Positions 1-12,822 of a stretch of DNA of 64,000 bases are shown here, piece by piece (the first letter of the stretch is position 1; each line of letters begins with the position of its first letter). Below the pieces are notes generated by a model that had not been told where the DNA came from, did not search any database, and worked only from the letters and a program-made list of their open reading frames with translations. Position numbers and translations under genes: made by a program. This DNA comes from Amoebidium appalachense (Eukaryota > Ichthyosporea). The DNA is taken from assembly GCA_963693365.1 (NCBI GenBank), contig CAVNZM010000001.1:1302001-1366000 (forward strand). The letters run 5' to 3'.

Positions 1-726
1 GTTTCCTTTTCCTTTTCCTTTCTCCCTTTGTTTCTTTCTTTCCTTTCTGTTTCCGTGTGCACCGATATCTTAGATCTGTGTACACATCGAGATATTTAGC
101 CCGCGCACACGTATTGTCGTTTGTGTCAATGTCTAAATATGTCGTCCAATCAGATCAGGTTGTATTTTCCCAAATATAGTAACCTACATTCCTCATTAAT
201 TCTATTCGATTCCTTTCCCATCCCATTCCTTTCTATCCTCATTCCTTTCCCTTCTTTTCTCACGACGTAGCATTGTTCTATGTTCCCCAACTATTAGGAA
301 TACTTATATTTAGACGTGTTATGTTAAGAACATGTATAAATATATGATGTGAACTAATAGATACATAAGTGGTTTCATTTTGTTAAATGTTTCCGTACTT
401 TTATTAGAAGATTACTTTCATTAGAGGATTGTGTTTTATCTTCTATGTGTCGACAGGCATTTCGATCGATTTATTTACCCTCATAGTTTTCGTCTTTCTG
501 ATTGGAAAATAGAGTTTTCGTTCTTTTGATTGGTTTATCGATTTCACATTCCTGAGTATAAAGGAACCTTATCTTGAAATAAATATCAAGCAGTCGAATT
601 CATTGCCTATGGTCCCAGTAATCGTTCCACCTCTCCGGTTGTGTTTCTCCCGTGTGTCTCTGTGTTGTGTATAACATAACACCCATCTGTGCACTCTGCT
701 TCCCCGTTTACCCACACAAAACAACA
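1..726 (+). mobile_element. LTR of copia family A, left end outside the window
   Basis: This is a long terminal repeat in + orientation whose first bases lie before the window. It matches, block by block, the reverse complement of the solo LTR at 22879-23425 and the paired LTRs at 44552-45261 and 50228-50935. Shared blocks include a T/C-rich start, the stretch around the GTCGACA site near 450, and the end CACACAAAACAACA at 713-726. Family A LTRs begin TGTCATC and end ACA. There is no coding potential. Confidence 0.8.
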
Positions 727-1305
727 TATTGTCGTTTGTGTCAATGTCTAAATATGTCGTCCAATCAGATCTCGATGTATTTTCCCAAATATAGTAGCCT
801 ACATTCCTCATTAATTCTATTCGATTCCTTTCCCATTCCATTCCTTTCTATCCTCATTCCTTTCCCTTCTTTTCTCACGACGTAGCATTGTTCTATGTTC
901 CCCAACTATTAGGAATACTTATATTTAGATGTGTTGTGTTAAGAACATGTATAAATATATGATGTGAACTAATAGTTACATAAGTGGTTTCATTTTGTTG
1001 AATGTTTCCGTACCTTTTATTAGAAGATTTCTTTCATTAGAGGATTGCGTTTTATCTTCTATGTGTCGACAGGCATTTCGATCGATTTATTTTACCCTCA
1101 TCGTTTTCGTCTTTCTGATTGGTTTATCGATTTCACATTCCTGAGTTTTCATCTTGAAATAAATATCAAGCAGTCGAATTCATTTCCTATGGTCCCAGTA
1201 ATCGTTCCACCTCTCCGGTTGTGTTTCTCCCGTGTGTCTCTGTGTTGTGTATAACATAACACCCATCTGTGCACTCTGCTTCCCCGTTTACCCTCACAAA
1301 ACAAC
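727..1305 (+). mobile_element. Second, 5'-truncated LTR A copy in tandem
   Basis: The sequence restarts at a point equivalent to base 112 of the preceding LTR (TATTGTCGTTTGTG) and runs to the same LTR end (ACAAC at 1301-1305). Two LTR ends in direct tandem, the second lacking its first part, suggest unequal recombination or an insertion followed by deletion. Small differences from the first copy, such as loss of a short piece near 1110-1150, show they have diverged. Confidence 0.75.
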
Positions 1306-2001
1306 GCTGACTGCCCCCCCCAACCGTTCACCGTGCCCTACCGTGAGTTACTCGGCCGTCTTCTCTGGGTGGCACGGTGCACACGTCCCGACATTGCCTA
1401 TGCCATCGGTTTTCTTGGTCGGTTCAGCAACAACCCCGGCAAGACTCACTGGGACCTTCTCCGTCATGTGGCCAGGTACCTCCTCGGCACCATTGACCTT
1501 GGCATTGACTACAAGTACTCGGCCACCAAGCCCCCCATACTCGAGTGCTACACGGATGCTGACTTTGCTGGTTGTGCTGACAGCAAGAAGTCCGGTTACA
1601 TCATCGAGTTTGCTGGTATGCCCATCATCTGGTACTCCAAGCTCCAGCCCATCACGGCCACCAGCACCACCGAAGCTGAGCTGATTGCCCTCAATGACGG
1701 CACCCAGGAAGTTGCTTGGGTCCGTGATCTCTGCAAGGAACTCGGCTGCCCCATGCTTGCTCCGACTCCGGTGTATTGTGACAACCAGTCGACCATTGCC
1801 ATCGTCAACTCCACCGGCATCAAGCACCGTACCAAACACATTGCCGTCCGGTACCATAACACCAAAGACTACATTGCCAGTGGGGATGTTGTTGTCCACT
1901 ACGTTAGTCAGCTCACAACTTGGCCGACATCCTCACCAAGCCCCTGGCCCGAGTCACGTCACCCATCGTGCCCGACTTGTGTGCCGGACATTGTCGATTG
2001 A
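1306..2001 (+). pseudogene. Truncated Ty1/copia pol: RT end and RNase H
   Basis: The reading frame from about 1315 encodes the end of a copia reverse transcriptase (VPYRELLGRLLWVARC, then RPDIAYAIGFLGRFS) followed by RNase H. Visible RNase H landmarks are CYTDADFAG, STTEAELIAL, YCDNQSTIAI and KHRTKHIAVRYHNTKD. It is the same family as the copia element at 44552-50935. Gag, protease, integrase and most of RT are missing; the LTR joins pol directly, so this copy cannot move alone. After HYVS near 1910 the expected DILTKPLARV tail lies in another frame, so a short frameshift ends the protein early at 2001. Confidence 0.85.
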
Positions 2002-2376
2002 ACCGTCTTCCTTCACGTGTGGTCTTCTACTACGGCTGGGGCCCTGGACAGCAGATGCATCTACACTGCCTCCCGGCTGGAATGATTACTACTTAGTTTA
2101 CCACCATCACTATTTCATATGTATATTGCCTTTGTGGGTATGCCCACTTAGGGTTTTTATATACGGTTTGACCTGTGTTGCGATTCTTCTCTATCATTCA
2201 CTGGTTTAAAACCCAGTTAGTCACATCCCGACCACCATCGTTATATATCTTCGTTGTTTTTGCCCCGCCCCCCCCCCCCCCCTTCCCCCCCCCCCCTCCC
2301 CCCCCCTCCCCCCCCTCCCCCCCCCCCTTCTCCCCCCCCCCCCTCCCCCCCCCCTTCCCCCCCCCCCCCCCCCCCC
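2002..2376 (+). other. Copia 3' untranslated stretch ending in a C tract
   Basis: Non-coding sequence lies between the broken RNase H and the 3' LTR. From about 2268 to 2376 it is almost pure C broken by a few T. The C run abuts the TGTCATC start of the LTR, where a polypurine tract would be expected. The element at 45262-45783 also has a long G/C homopolymer between RNase H and its 3' LTR. Confidence 0.6.
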
Positions 2377-2572
2377 TGTCATCTACCCATGATTAACGGC
2401 AAGACTTAGAAGTTGAGTTTTACACATGTTTATTAGTTTGTTATTGTTCGTTTCCTTTAAATTTCCCTTTTCTTTTCTTCCTTCCTTTCTTTCCTTTCTG
2501 TTTCCGTGTGCACAGATATCTTAGATCTGTGTACACATCGAGCCATTTAGCGTATTGTTGTTTGCGTCAGTG
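2377..2572 (+). mobile_element. 3' LTR A, first part only
   Basis: It starts TGTCATC and follows the beginning of LTR A (GCAAGACTTAGAAGTTGAG, a T/C-rich tract, then TTAGATCTGTGTACACATCG). It stops after GCGTCAG at 2572, where family B sequence begins. This is the downstream LTR of the copia remnant at 1306-2001, cut short by the joined family B LTR. Confidence 0.7.
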
Positions 2573-2858
2573 AAGACACATCACGATAAACCGAATTCCA
2601 TACATCTCTATTGTGTCCAATCACAACACGTATATTAATAGACAGGAATGCCAAACACAATCTATAGATGTACTCGCTCGCGACTATTGGCGAGTCATCC
2701 TATTGTGAACTAAGACTAAGCCAATCACGAAACCTTTCAGATAAACAGAGGAGAGCAAACAGAAATAAAATACAATAAGTTCTTATCAGGCAAGAGAGCC
2801 AGGTGTGCACAGATCTACAGAGATCTGTGCACACAGAAACAAGGGAGAGAGAGAGATA

Positions 2859-2894
<36 letters not shown>

Positions 2895-3034
2895 GAGAGA
2901 GAGAGAGAGAGAAAGAAAAGACAAAAGGGAAAGAGCACAAAGAAGGAAAGCAGACACGAATACAAACAAAGCTAAGACTCATACATACTTCAAGACTCTT
3001 GCTGTCATACGTAGTGACGTATTCCGACATTCCC
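2573..3034 (-). mobile_element. LTR family B, first part, minus strand
   Basis: The reverse complement matches the beginning of the LTR at 18654-19538: GGAATACGTCACTACGTA, then GACAGCAAGAGTC, a (CT)n-(C)n tract (here poly-G and GA at 2859-2912), AGATCTGTGCACACCTGGC, and a block ending TGATGTGTCTTCA. The copy breaks off there and joins LTR A. No genes are present. Confidence 0.75.
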
Positions 3035-3540
<506 letters not shown>

Positions 3541-4097
3541 ATCTTGAGACTGCCTGCCGACGTCAGCAGTGACTTGAGCTGATATACGCTGACTCCTGAT
3601 CCCAATTGGCACTATTCGCATGTACATGTTACTTGCTTTACGGATAGTAGTGCCATTTACATAGCTGTTTTGGATGACCTCTCTGTTATTCGGATTATTG
3701 CTCTTTGGCAGTTGCTATAGAGTTATGAGCCACTAGAAAGCCTAAGTGCGGCAAGCACCAATCTGTAATTTTTTTACTTAGCTGGGCTAGATGCTCCCTT
3801 CCCGAAAATAAAGCTACGGTGACCTTTGACCAATACCATCATTGGGCACCGTGGTATTCATCACGATTTAATGCCAGTATGCTTTCCTAGGGATAGAAAT
3901 GTTCGTCATTTAAGACAACTATGAAATAATCAAACTTCATTTTCATTATTGTTGTCGATGAGCATTACTGAAAATCATAATGATTCCCACCGTATCCTCA
4001 TAATGATTACCATACCTCTGATATTTATTATGAGCATATAGATAGTAATGAAAAACATGTAGTCATGGGGATTCACACACCCTAAATTTTGCTGATG

Positions 4098-4128
<31 letters not shown>

Positions 4129-4229
4129 ACACACCCTCACACACACACGCGCGCGTGCACGTACACGTACTATCCCCCTCCCCCCCTCCCCACTACTACC
4201 ACCACACACACGTGACAAGCGCGCGCGCT

Positions 4230-4307
<78 letters not shown>

Positions 4308-5673
4308 CCTTCAGTGCACGGGGGAACTTCGAATCCCCCCCCCCCCCCCCCCTGGGGGGGAGGGGGGAGGGGGGTGGTTACTTTGAAGATAATGACCCTA
4401 CGGTGCAGGAACATCAAGATTCTAGAGCCTACTGATCCAGATTTACCTTTATCTTAAAGGCGGGCACACATTTGTCTAGTAAAAGAAGCAGCAACCCAAC
4501 AGTGATTCGATACAACCTAAACGGTCCCGCAGACACCAAGAACACAAAAATCTGCTTCATGCTGCACTGGAAGTTCAACGGGTCACAATAGAATACATTG
4601 ATTGCTGGACGATTTTTCTTATGCTTGAAGTATTGGTTCGAAGAGTGTTGGGCCTCTGAAGCTGGGCAGACACAAAGCAGTTTCAGCTTGACCGAGTTCA
4701 CTATATGATGGGGGTGGGCCTTCGGGCTCATGTCGAAGTGGTCGTGCTGGTGTTATGTACGCGTACATGTATACTGTAACACTCTTTGCAGTTCGTGCTC
4801 TAGACTTTCTTTAGAATTTCTTTCTCTTCTTTCTATGTAAGCTTCTTGCATGGATCACTGCATGGGTACGTGAATATCTGTCCGTAAATCCGTCTACATG
4901 GTCCGTGGCTGCGATAGTATTGAGTCTGTACTTTAGGTTTGCTGTGCACGTGTCTTAGTAATACTTGTTGGGCAATGAAACACATGTTTTTGCGTTTCTT
5001 GGATAGCTATACAAGTTCTAATGTTAGCGTGGTTTATCACCTGTGCTGATGATATGTTGCTGATTTAGCAGAATAGCTGCATTTGAATTGCTGTGTTGGA
5101 TACATGCATGGTGCCAGATAGTTCTTGGTTGTTCTTTTTTGATTTTTTGACGACCATATAAAACAGTGCACGTGTGTTACATGACTACTATCCGATTCAA
5201 CTAATGTGCAATTGAAGTACTATTGCCGTTTACTGCACAAAAGATGTGGACTAATCATCCAATGCATCTATCACAGACCACACTATGCAAGCACCACCTG
5301 AACCTGAACATGGCAGCAGCTGCTAAAAAACGGGCAAAAGCTGGAAAGGGAATTTGCCTAACAAATGAAGTCATTTCACGTTTACAGAAGGACACACTTG
5401 ACCTAGAGTTAGCTGAGATGAACAGCATGTCGAACAAGAGGCCGTTGAACGAGCAACTGAGGAAAGGAAGAAATAACAGAAAGAAATAGAACAAACACGA
5501 CAAGCAAAATGACACAAGGGAGAAAAGGAAGAGGAAGAGAGCTTTCACAGAGCAAAGTAAAAAGCCAAAACGTCAGGGCTAAACACAAACCTCAAAGCCT
5601 TTACAACGGTAAATATTTTTTCAAACATCAGAGCGAGCCGCTCCAACATCATATCCGAGATTTTAAATTGTCA
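3541..5673. other. No convincing gene; CA arrays and poly-C near 4.1-4.4 kb
   Basis: I see no supported gene. (CA)n arrays lie at about 4098-4125 and 4231-4300, with poly-C and poly-G near 4336-4374. A short open frame at 5245-5489 encodes a lysine-rich peptide with no motif I recognise and could be a transposase or gene remnant. The end of the NXPE-like gene lies just beyond on the other strand. Confidence 0.7.
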
Positions 5674-6403
5674 TCACGGCCACTCATACATGCGATTTAG
5701 TAAATCTTGCACTAATTCATGGGCTAAAAGCATAGGCATTTCGTGCCATTTTGTTGGGTAATGCGGCTGCGGATAGAAATGATTCTTGTCGAAGTATCTG
5801 TCTGCCCTGCTAGCTGTCATATGATGTATATCCCACACGTCAAATCCCGCCTCGGAAAACAATTTCTGGCCAAGCTGCGCCCTTCTCCACTGTCGAAATT
5901 CTGAACGAACTGAAAACCCCTTCGTGAAATGCTGGGCGTGGGCAGCTGGCAACGTAACATAGATTATTTTCTGTTTCGGAAAATGTGCTTTCAAACTATT
6001 GATTATTGCCTTTATAGAGCGAACATAATAGGTCTCTGTAAGACTCATAGAGAAATCATGAAGCCCCCCGTCTTGCAAAATGATAACGTCAGGCTGCTCG
6101 TTCAGAGAGGAGGACAGCAGAATTTGGAACTTTTCAAACCAAGTTCCAACTGTCCGTTTCAGGGGATGGTATTGCTCGTCTGTGACAATTTCGGGAAACT
6201 CTGGACAAGGGAATTTGTCCATGTGGTCTGCAGTGCCAAACGAAGTGAACAGGTCGAACGTGATGTTATGCGCCGTGAGAGACAGGTCATAGTTGAACTT
6301 GCACAGGGAAGTGTTGGTGCAAATCCGGGGCTTCTGTAGCGGCAAGCTTGTGATAAGATCCTGTGGAGTCCACTGATGAGGATACAATGTCTTTTTGCAG
6401 TAC
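5674..6403 (-). CDS. NXPE/PC-esterase-like protein, last exon (SGNH C-terminal half)
   Basis: This exon opens after an AG acceptor (CCCAG at 6404-6408) and runs about 240 codons to a TGA at 5674-5676. It begins YCKKTLYPHQWTPQDL, carries an oxyanion-type stretch (VIILQDGGLHDF) and ends with DIHHMTASRADRYFDKNHF, which fits the closing Asp...His dyad of SGNH hydrolases. The GDS nucleophile block lies in the exon at 7395-7734 upstream. SGNH/PC-esterases act on ester groups of glycans or lipids in the secretory route; the substrate here is unknown. The link to the other exons is inferred from strand, order and fold completeness. Confidence 0.65.
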
Positions 6404-7394
<991 letters not shown>

Positions 7395-7734
7395 TCAAAC
7401 GGAAAAGCCATAACACACCGATTGGTTGAAGGTTCCGGTCACAGGATCTGGCTTCGTGCCGCGCACAAACTGACCGAAAGAGAGCCAAAGGTTGTAAGAG
7501 CGGCTGTCTCCCAAAAACACAAAGCGGCGATGCCCTTGCCCCCAAGCCTGTTGTGCGAACTGGCCCGGGGAAACGTAACGGAGAGCACACGAAAAGGGCA
7601 CCCACACGGATGCATCATGTACGCGCATCCCTACGTCTCCCCGACGACACCCGCCTGCAGTCTCATTCCAAGTCGGGGCAACCTTCTGGCCAGGAAAGCA
7701 CACCGATTGGGCTACCCACCGACCCGTCGAGGGG
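7395..7734 (-). CDS. NXPE/PC-esterase-like protein, exon with the GDS nucleophile
   Basis: On the minus strand a CCAG acceptor near 7735 leads into about 110 codons. The frame shows VWVPFSCALRYVSPGQF, then RRFVFLGDSRSYNLWLSF. The GDSR block after a hydrophobic strand is block I of SGNH hydrolases, and its spacing from the upstream W and C residues resembles the NXPE family (Trp/Cys-containing segment, then the strand, then GDS). It would supply the catalytic serine to pair with the Asp/His of the next exon. Confidence 0.65.
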
Positions 7735-8696
7735 CTGGCCATGGTGCAGGGGGGAAGGTGACTGGTTGAAAGCGGCTTCGGCGTGATGGCAACTGTGGTA
7801 TTGGGAAAGGAAATCTGTGACGCACATGGCTATGGTTAGGTTGAGAACCCTGGATATTGCTCTCGTGCAAATGGTTCGACGGTCGGGCTATGTCTATTAG
7901 GGACTTCTAAGGTTAAAAAAAAAAAAAGCTTTTGGAACTGCACACAGCATGTATCATATGCAATACGCCTTCCGTTGTAGGGCTTAAACATTGAACTATA
8001 AGGAGTTTAGATAAAGCGCGGGTACACCTTGATCTGCACAGCCGTCAATAGTTTCGGGACAAGCTTATTGTTTTTGAGATGCAACACTATGTGGCTTGCT
8101 CAAACACCTGCACAAGTAGATGGAGTGAATCGATGGTTTAACCGTCGCTCATGAAGTGTGGTTTCGGTTACATTAAACCCCTAGAACACAACTTTTCCTT
8201 TTTCCTGGAGTTCTGGCATTCCTTCATTGGGGGGCTAACTGTCAAATTGAAGTAGTTATTGCGACAAATTACGCTCAAGGATTCGTTGTTGCTTACGCGA
8301 CAAAAGACCGACAAAAATGTAAAGCATCAGCATTGACATAAAAAGTACAGCCTGGCAATGATCGTTTTAAATTGATAGAACGATGTTACGGCAATGTTGG
8401 TATGATGCTTGTTAAAGACCGTCGTTGTGAGGCAAGGGGTTGAGTTCGGCACACGAGAGACAGTGTAAGTTCACAGAGAATATGTATTACCGTCCCCCAA
8501 ACCCCTCCCCTCCCAACCCACACAAAAAATAAGAACATATTTAGGGATCATGCATTACAAGCTCGTCCCTGAAAGCCCTAGTCATTCACAGTAACCTATA
8601 TTCGAGGCTGGCTTGGGGGGGGGGGGGGGGGGGGGGATAAGGTTGGAGCCCGGGGGAAGAGAAGGAGACAAGGGGAGGGGGGGGGGGGGGGGGAGG
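7735..8696 (-). other. Probable intron, no other gene seen
   Basis: There is no open frame with supporting features. It contains a short poly-A near 7916, a C-rich patch near 8490-8520 and long poly-G runs at about 8617-8637 and 8678-8692 next to the following exon. Confidence 0.5.
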
Positions 8697-9196
8697 TCAG
8701 ACCTCCTGTGTAGTTAGCGTCCCTGCCTCCAACATGTGTGTGGCATCAATGTATCGGCTTGCCACGGCAGCGCCGCACTTGGGGGCATCCATCAGGCTCA
8801 TGATGTGTGTGAATGATCTGGAAAGGTGCAGAAGCGACACGTTGTAGATCCCAGCAGCCCCATGCCTCATATCAAATGTGCACGTGTATGTGCCGTTGCA
8901 GTGATCATAACTGTAGGCAAATGCCCGGAAAGCCCGCCCAACAATGCCTCCAAGGTCCGTGTTTGTCGTTTGCACCAGGGTGCACCGAAACACGTCGCCA
9001 CCATGCGTGCGGTAGGAACCTTGATTGTCCCGGGCCCTGAGATATGCTGTTATTATCCCATCGCGGTTTTCCACGTGCACATGGGTCCTGGCTGCGTCCG
9101 TTCGTTGACTGCTGTCCAATGCCGCTATGACATCGCACCTCTCTCCGGCACTAAGATCCACGAAAGGGGCCCCAACACCAGGCAGGTATGCAGCAT
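8697..9196 (-). CDS. NXPE-like protein, Ig/filamin-like exon
   Basis: An acceptor (ATCCAG) at about 9197-9202 opens a frame of about 165 codons ending near 8697. It reads PGVGAPFVDLSAGERCDVIA, then THVHVENRDGIITAYLRARD, GGDVFRCTLVQT, DHCNGTYTCTFDMRHGAAG and NVSLLHLSRSF. The order (beta strand, GGD.F, D..NGTYT..F, strand with LLH.S) fits the Ig/filamin-like repeat that precedes the esterase domain in NXPE proteins. It is therefore placed as the exon before the GDS exon. Splice borders at the 3' end (GGAG|GTCTGA) are possible but not certain. Confidence 0.6.
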
Positions 9197-10017
9197 CTGG
9201 ATTCGGCAGATGGCATTATCAAAAGTGGCGAGAAGAGTGGACATGAGAGAGGGCAGTGCATATTTTAAGCCAAAGTGCACCCTAGGATGAAAATACAGAC
9301 AACAACAAATAAAATGGTTCATGTAAAACTGGAGGCATTGTGGCTCATCTTTTCTTTATGGCTGATCTTCAACCTCAATCATCGGTTAGATCTTGACCAC
9401 AGAAGGATACACAACTATAAATGCTGGAATTCTGATGTGTGCACCATGTCATTCCATATAGCTGATACGCAGAGCATAGTAGCCATCCATGCACTTGCGA
9501 GGGTGGTGGGCAATATGTGTGCAAGCCTCAGTACATATGATTGTGAAATAATCCGTTTAAAACATTTAAAATTTTAGTTACAACCGGCATTTAAACGCAA
9601 TGATGTCAGAGCACGTCATACTGACAGTCTCTTTTTTCGGCATCGACAATTACCCTGCATTAAGGAATTCTCCAAGAAATACGGCCTAAGCTGTTTGGGC
9701 ATTTCTCCGTGGCCAAGTCATGGGTAGTTTCGTTGTGATAACATCGAGGTATGTATGGAATATCTTTTTTTTCTCTTTCTTTTTCTTCTTCTTTATTTCT
9801 TTCTTAATATGTTAAGGGGAGGAGGGGGGGGGGTTTTTTTGAATGCGTCAAAAAGTACGAAGTACACAAGAACAAACGGATAACACGATGCAGAATGCAA
9901 GCCATACATAAAGAGTATGCATAATAAGCAGAGCCCATCCTCAGGGGGGGCCCACGTCATCCACAGTACCCGAGTTTCGACCTATTCCCCTCGTTAACGA
10001 AACCCAACTCAGATACT

Positions 10018-10051
<34 letters not shown>

Positions 10052-10440
10052 CGGGTTTGCGCACACCTATTCTACACTGTAAGCTTGCCACTCTCCTGCC
10101 GTACATTCACTGAGCGCCACAGGCGGCTTTTGGGGGTTCCACTTTCGTTAAGATTTTCACCTTGCCCTCTCCCCCCCCCCCCCCCCCCCCTCCCTCCCCC
10201 CCCCTCCCCCCCCCCCTCCCCTCCCCTCCCCCCTTTTGCAACCCTTTAGGCTTGATATCTTTTCCCAGTGGTGACTTTTTGTTGCGAGTGCCCAAAGGTA
10301 TGCAGGGATGGAGTGGTTGGGAAGTAGGTGGTGGTTTTTGTGAAACCACCCGGTGGGGGAGGGGAGAGGGGAGAGAAAGGGCAGGGGATACGGGAAGGGA
10401 GATTATCCGCGTTCTTAACGTTTTTTCTTAGAGCGAGGTT
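9197..10440 (-). other. Probable intron carrying a dispersed repeat and C/G tracts
   Basis: The stretch between the predicted first and second exons holds the dispersed repeat listed at 9841-10018, a 30-base poly-G at about 10020-10051 and a C-rich tract at about 10171-10232. I see no further exon with confidence. Confidence 0.45.
9841..10018 (-). repeat. Dispersed repeat, inverted relative to 18043-18224
   Basis: About 180 bp here is the near-exact reverse complement of 18043-18224. It runs from GAATGCGTCAAAAAGTACGA through GGATAACACGATGCAGAATG and GGTCGAAAC-type sequence to CCAACTCAGATACTG. In both copies one end abuts a G/C homopolymer. No terminal inverted repeats or target duplications are obvious. 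Confidence 0.85.
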
Positions 10441-11049
10441 TTAGTCAGACTCTTGAGGGCAAAGGGGGGAAGGCTTAGCCCTGAAGCCTAATAAACTATC
10501 GGATGAGAGCGCAGAGTGCATACCTTGCATCAGCTGCTCCAAAACCTTTATGGTCGGCTTGTCCGCTTCCCCCTGTTCTTTCGGGAGAAATGGGCTTCCA
10601 TTATCATTTTTAGATTTTTTGAGGTTTTCTTGAAAATCCAACCGCGAAGCTATCGGTTGGGTATCAAAGACGGGTCGGGCTGCACTGAATGTCGGAGAAG
10701 AAAATAACATTATGGACAAGACAACAACAAAAACACAAAGCAGTGACCATTGAACCCAATTTGTGCGACCACGTTGAGCGAGCAGTTCGGATGGGGGATT
10801 ATTTCCCTCCAGTGCACAAATGTCAATGGTGAAAACTCTTGCTTGCTGGGCTCCTGTTTTCTGCTTTCGAATGAGTGGTTCGGGTATGTTTCCTGTCACT
10901 CCTTTATCTGTAGTAGGGATTGGAATGGTTGACGAGGGAACCTCATCACAAGTAGAGCTAGGCCGAATTTGTAGTTGCTGTAGGGATTGCAGCAGGCTTG
11001 TAAAGAAACCTTCATTCTTCTTGGGCGATTTAGATTTCCTTGTTGCCAT
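10441..11049 (-). CDS. Type II membrane protein N-terminus, probable first exon of the NXPE-like gene
   Basis: An ATG at 11047-11049 opens 202 codons. The start is lysine-rich (MATRKSKSPKKNEGFF), followed by a low-complexity cytosolic part, one strong hydrophobic segment at about residues 104-122 (SLLCVFVVVLSIMLF), then a stalk-like polar region. This is the topology of Golgi-resident type II enzymes. It lies upstream of, and on the same strand as, the Ig-like and SGNH exons, so I infer one gene; it could instead be a separate short gene. The splice donor was not identified with confidence. Confidence 0.55.
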   Translation of the reverse strand: MATRKSKSPKKNEGFFTSLLQSLQQLQIRPSSTCDEVPSSTIPIPTTDKGVTGNIPEPLIRKQKTGAQQARVFTIDICALEGNNPPSELLAQRGRTNWVQWSLLCVFVVVLSIMLFSSPTFSAARPVFDTQPIASRLDFQENLKKSKNDNGSPFLPKEQGEADKPTIKVLEQLMQGMHSALSSDSLLGFRAKPSPLCPQESD

Positions 11050-11490
11050 GTTTGCCTGTGTGTATGCCTAACGACGATGCAATATGTAGAACGACGAGTA
11101 CAAGCAACCCCCAATGTCTGCTGGGCACGGTGTGCCCACAAGGCTTTAACCTCTCTGACTTTCTGCGTGGGTTCCTGGATGATTTTACTTTCCGTATGTT
11201 GCAATTGCGTGTCTTGCGGTGGTGCTGAGAGCTGTCATAGAGTTATATAGATGTAAACCATCCGATGTAGAGGGCTGTGAGAGTCGAACTTGCAATTGAA
11301 CCGTTCGAGCTTGCAATTGAACTGATAACCTGCACGGTCCCCCAAAACTCAAATGGATGGCGCGAGTAGTTCGAAAGATCTTTTTTTTTTTTGCCCCGAA
11401 AGATCGTGTCGTGTGTAACTAGTCTCCAAGGCTATGTACCCACTGGCTTACATAAGTCGCCGGGCGCTACTATGCCGCGCATGCGGGGAA

Positions 11491-11524
<34 letters not shown>

Positions 11525-12623
11525 CCGCAGGGAAGACAGCACTCAGAGTGACTAGTGTGAAACCGCTCAGCATGCAACTGTGACATGCGCAATTCTTTAG
11601 GGTCTTGGCATATATGTAGGCCAAAACTTTCCGCTACCAGACATCAGGCTCTACATTGTTCAAGGTATAAAAATAATAGACAAGTGTAAATTAAATGAAG
11701 GGTTTCTGGTATAGCAGAACCTTTTTTATTATTAATAATTACTACTGGGTAACCGTTAGTCACACACGTGTGGAAATTTAAATAGTGTAATCTAGTGGGG
11801 TCTATGAAGGCAGCGAATCGCGGCCGTGTTGATCGCAGGGGGGGATTACGAAAAAAAAATCGTGGTAATTACGATTAACAAAAGTCCCCGATACGTATAA
11901 GGTTAGGGTGCCGTCGTAACAGCTTTCGTATCAGATGTATAGCATTATAAACGCTTTAAGGCCCCCTAATATCTAACTGTACCTAATTTTTTCAATATTT
12001 CTGTTCAAGAACATATCTACAGCGCTTCGCATGAGCAATATCGAACCCCGACAAGGGTCCAGGGCTTGTAATTTTGCGATACTGAATTTGTAAAAAACGC
12101 GTATTTTGAGTTTTGTGACTGGAGGGGCGTTTTCAGCTGGGCTTGCAGATCCCCAAGAACCCCCCGTTGCGATTAAGAAACTGTCCGTTACGATTGGCCA
12201 AAGGGCAATACGGTTAAGCTGGCCAACCCCAGCCCAACCCTGGTTGATCATGTTAGGTGACCAATGGTTCGGAGGGGGTCAGGCGGCGCCGGCAACTTCA
12301 AGGCGTCCAACCAACCACACAGGGGTGTGGCGACTTGACTTCAAGTCGCGACTTGAAGTCACCAAGCACCTGACTTCAACCAAGTCAAGTCAAGCCACGA
12401 GGCCGGACATAGGAATGACTTGACGGGGGGAGGGGGCCTTAGGACGTGGAAGCGTAGGAGGATGGGTGGGAAGGGGGGCCGCAATGCCCGCCCGTGGCCC
12501 AGTCGGCCGGAGGAGTTACTAAAAATAATACCCTTCCAAGTTGCGACTTGCAAGTCAAGTCAAGTCATCAAATTCAGCAAACAATTATAACAAGTAATCT
12601 CACTAGCGCTCGGTCGCCCAACC
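11050..12623. other. Intergenic, no gene supported
   Basis: Contains a short poly-T at 11382, a poly-A of about 33 bases at 11491-11523, and a CAAGT/ACTTG-rich patch at 12330-12570 that includes a palindrome. I see no convincing coding region, although the upstream control region of the minus-strand gene must lie here if its first exon is right. Confidence 0.6.
12337..12360. repeat. Perfect 24-bp palindrome
   Basis: The half-site GACTTCAAGTCG is followed at once by its exact reverse complement. It sits in a patch rich in CAAGTC/GACTTG words (12330-12570), some of which recur near 16100-16130. Confidence 0.9.
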
Positions 12624-12822
12624 TCTAAAGAATGGAAAGACACTGTGAACAGTATGTTTCAGTGGTCCGTTTCGAGACTTGCCAGACTGACCTTCCGAGG
12701 TCTGTCTACCGTGTTTTATTTGCATGTGGATAGACATCAAGATATCAGCGTGGATGGATATCCACCAATGTGAATATCGGTTTCGCGAGTCGGCGAGTAG
12801 TCGACGAGTGCTCATCAGCACA
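12624..12822 (+). repeat. Direct repeat, copy 1
   Basis: About 198 bp starting TCTAAAGAATGGAAAGACAC and ending CTCATCAGCACA is repeated at 13690-13886 with few differences; copy 2 has an extra ATGG in GGATGGATATCC. Confidence 0.9.

Noticed and set aside
1348-1899. Minus-strand open frame opposite the copia RNase H
   Set aside because: Shadow of the RNase H reading on the + strand.
5223-5489. Short lysine-rich open frame, possibly a transposase tail
   Set aside because: No motif, no ATG at the open-frame start, and no partner exons; not enough to call.
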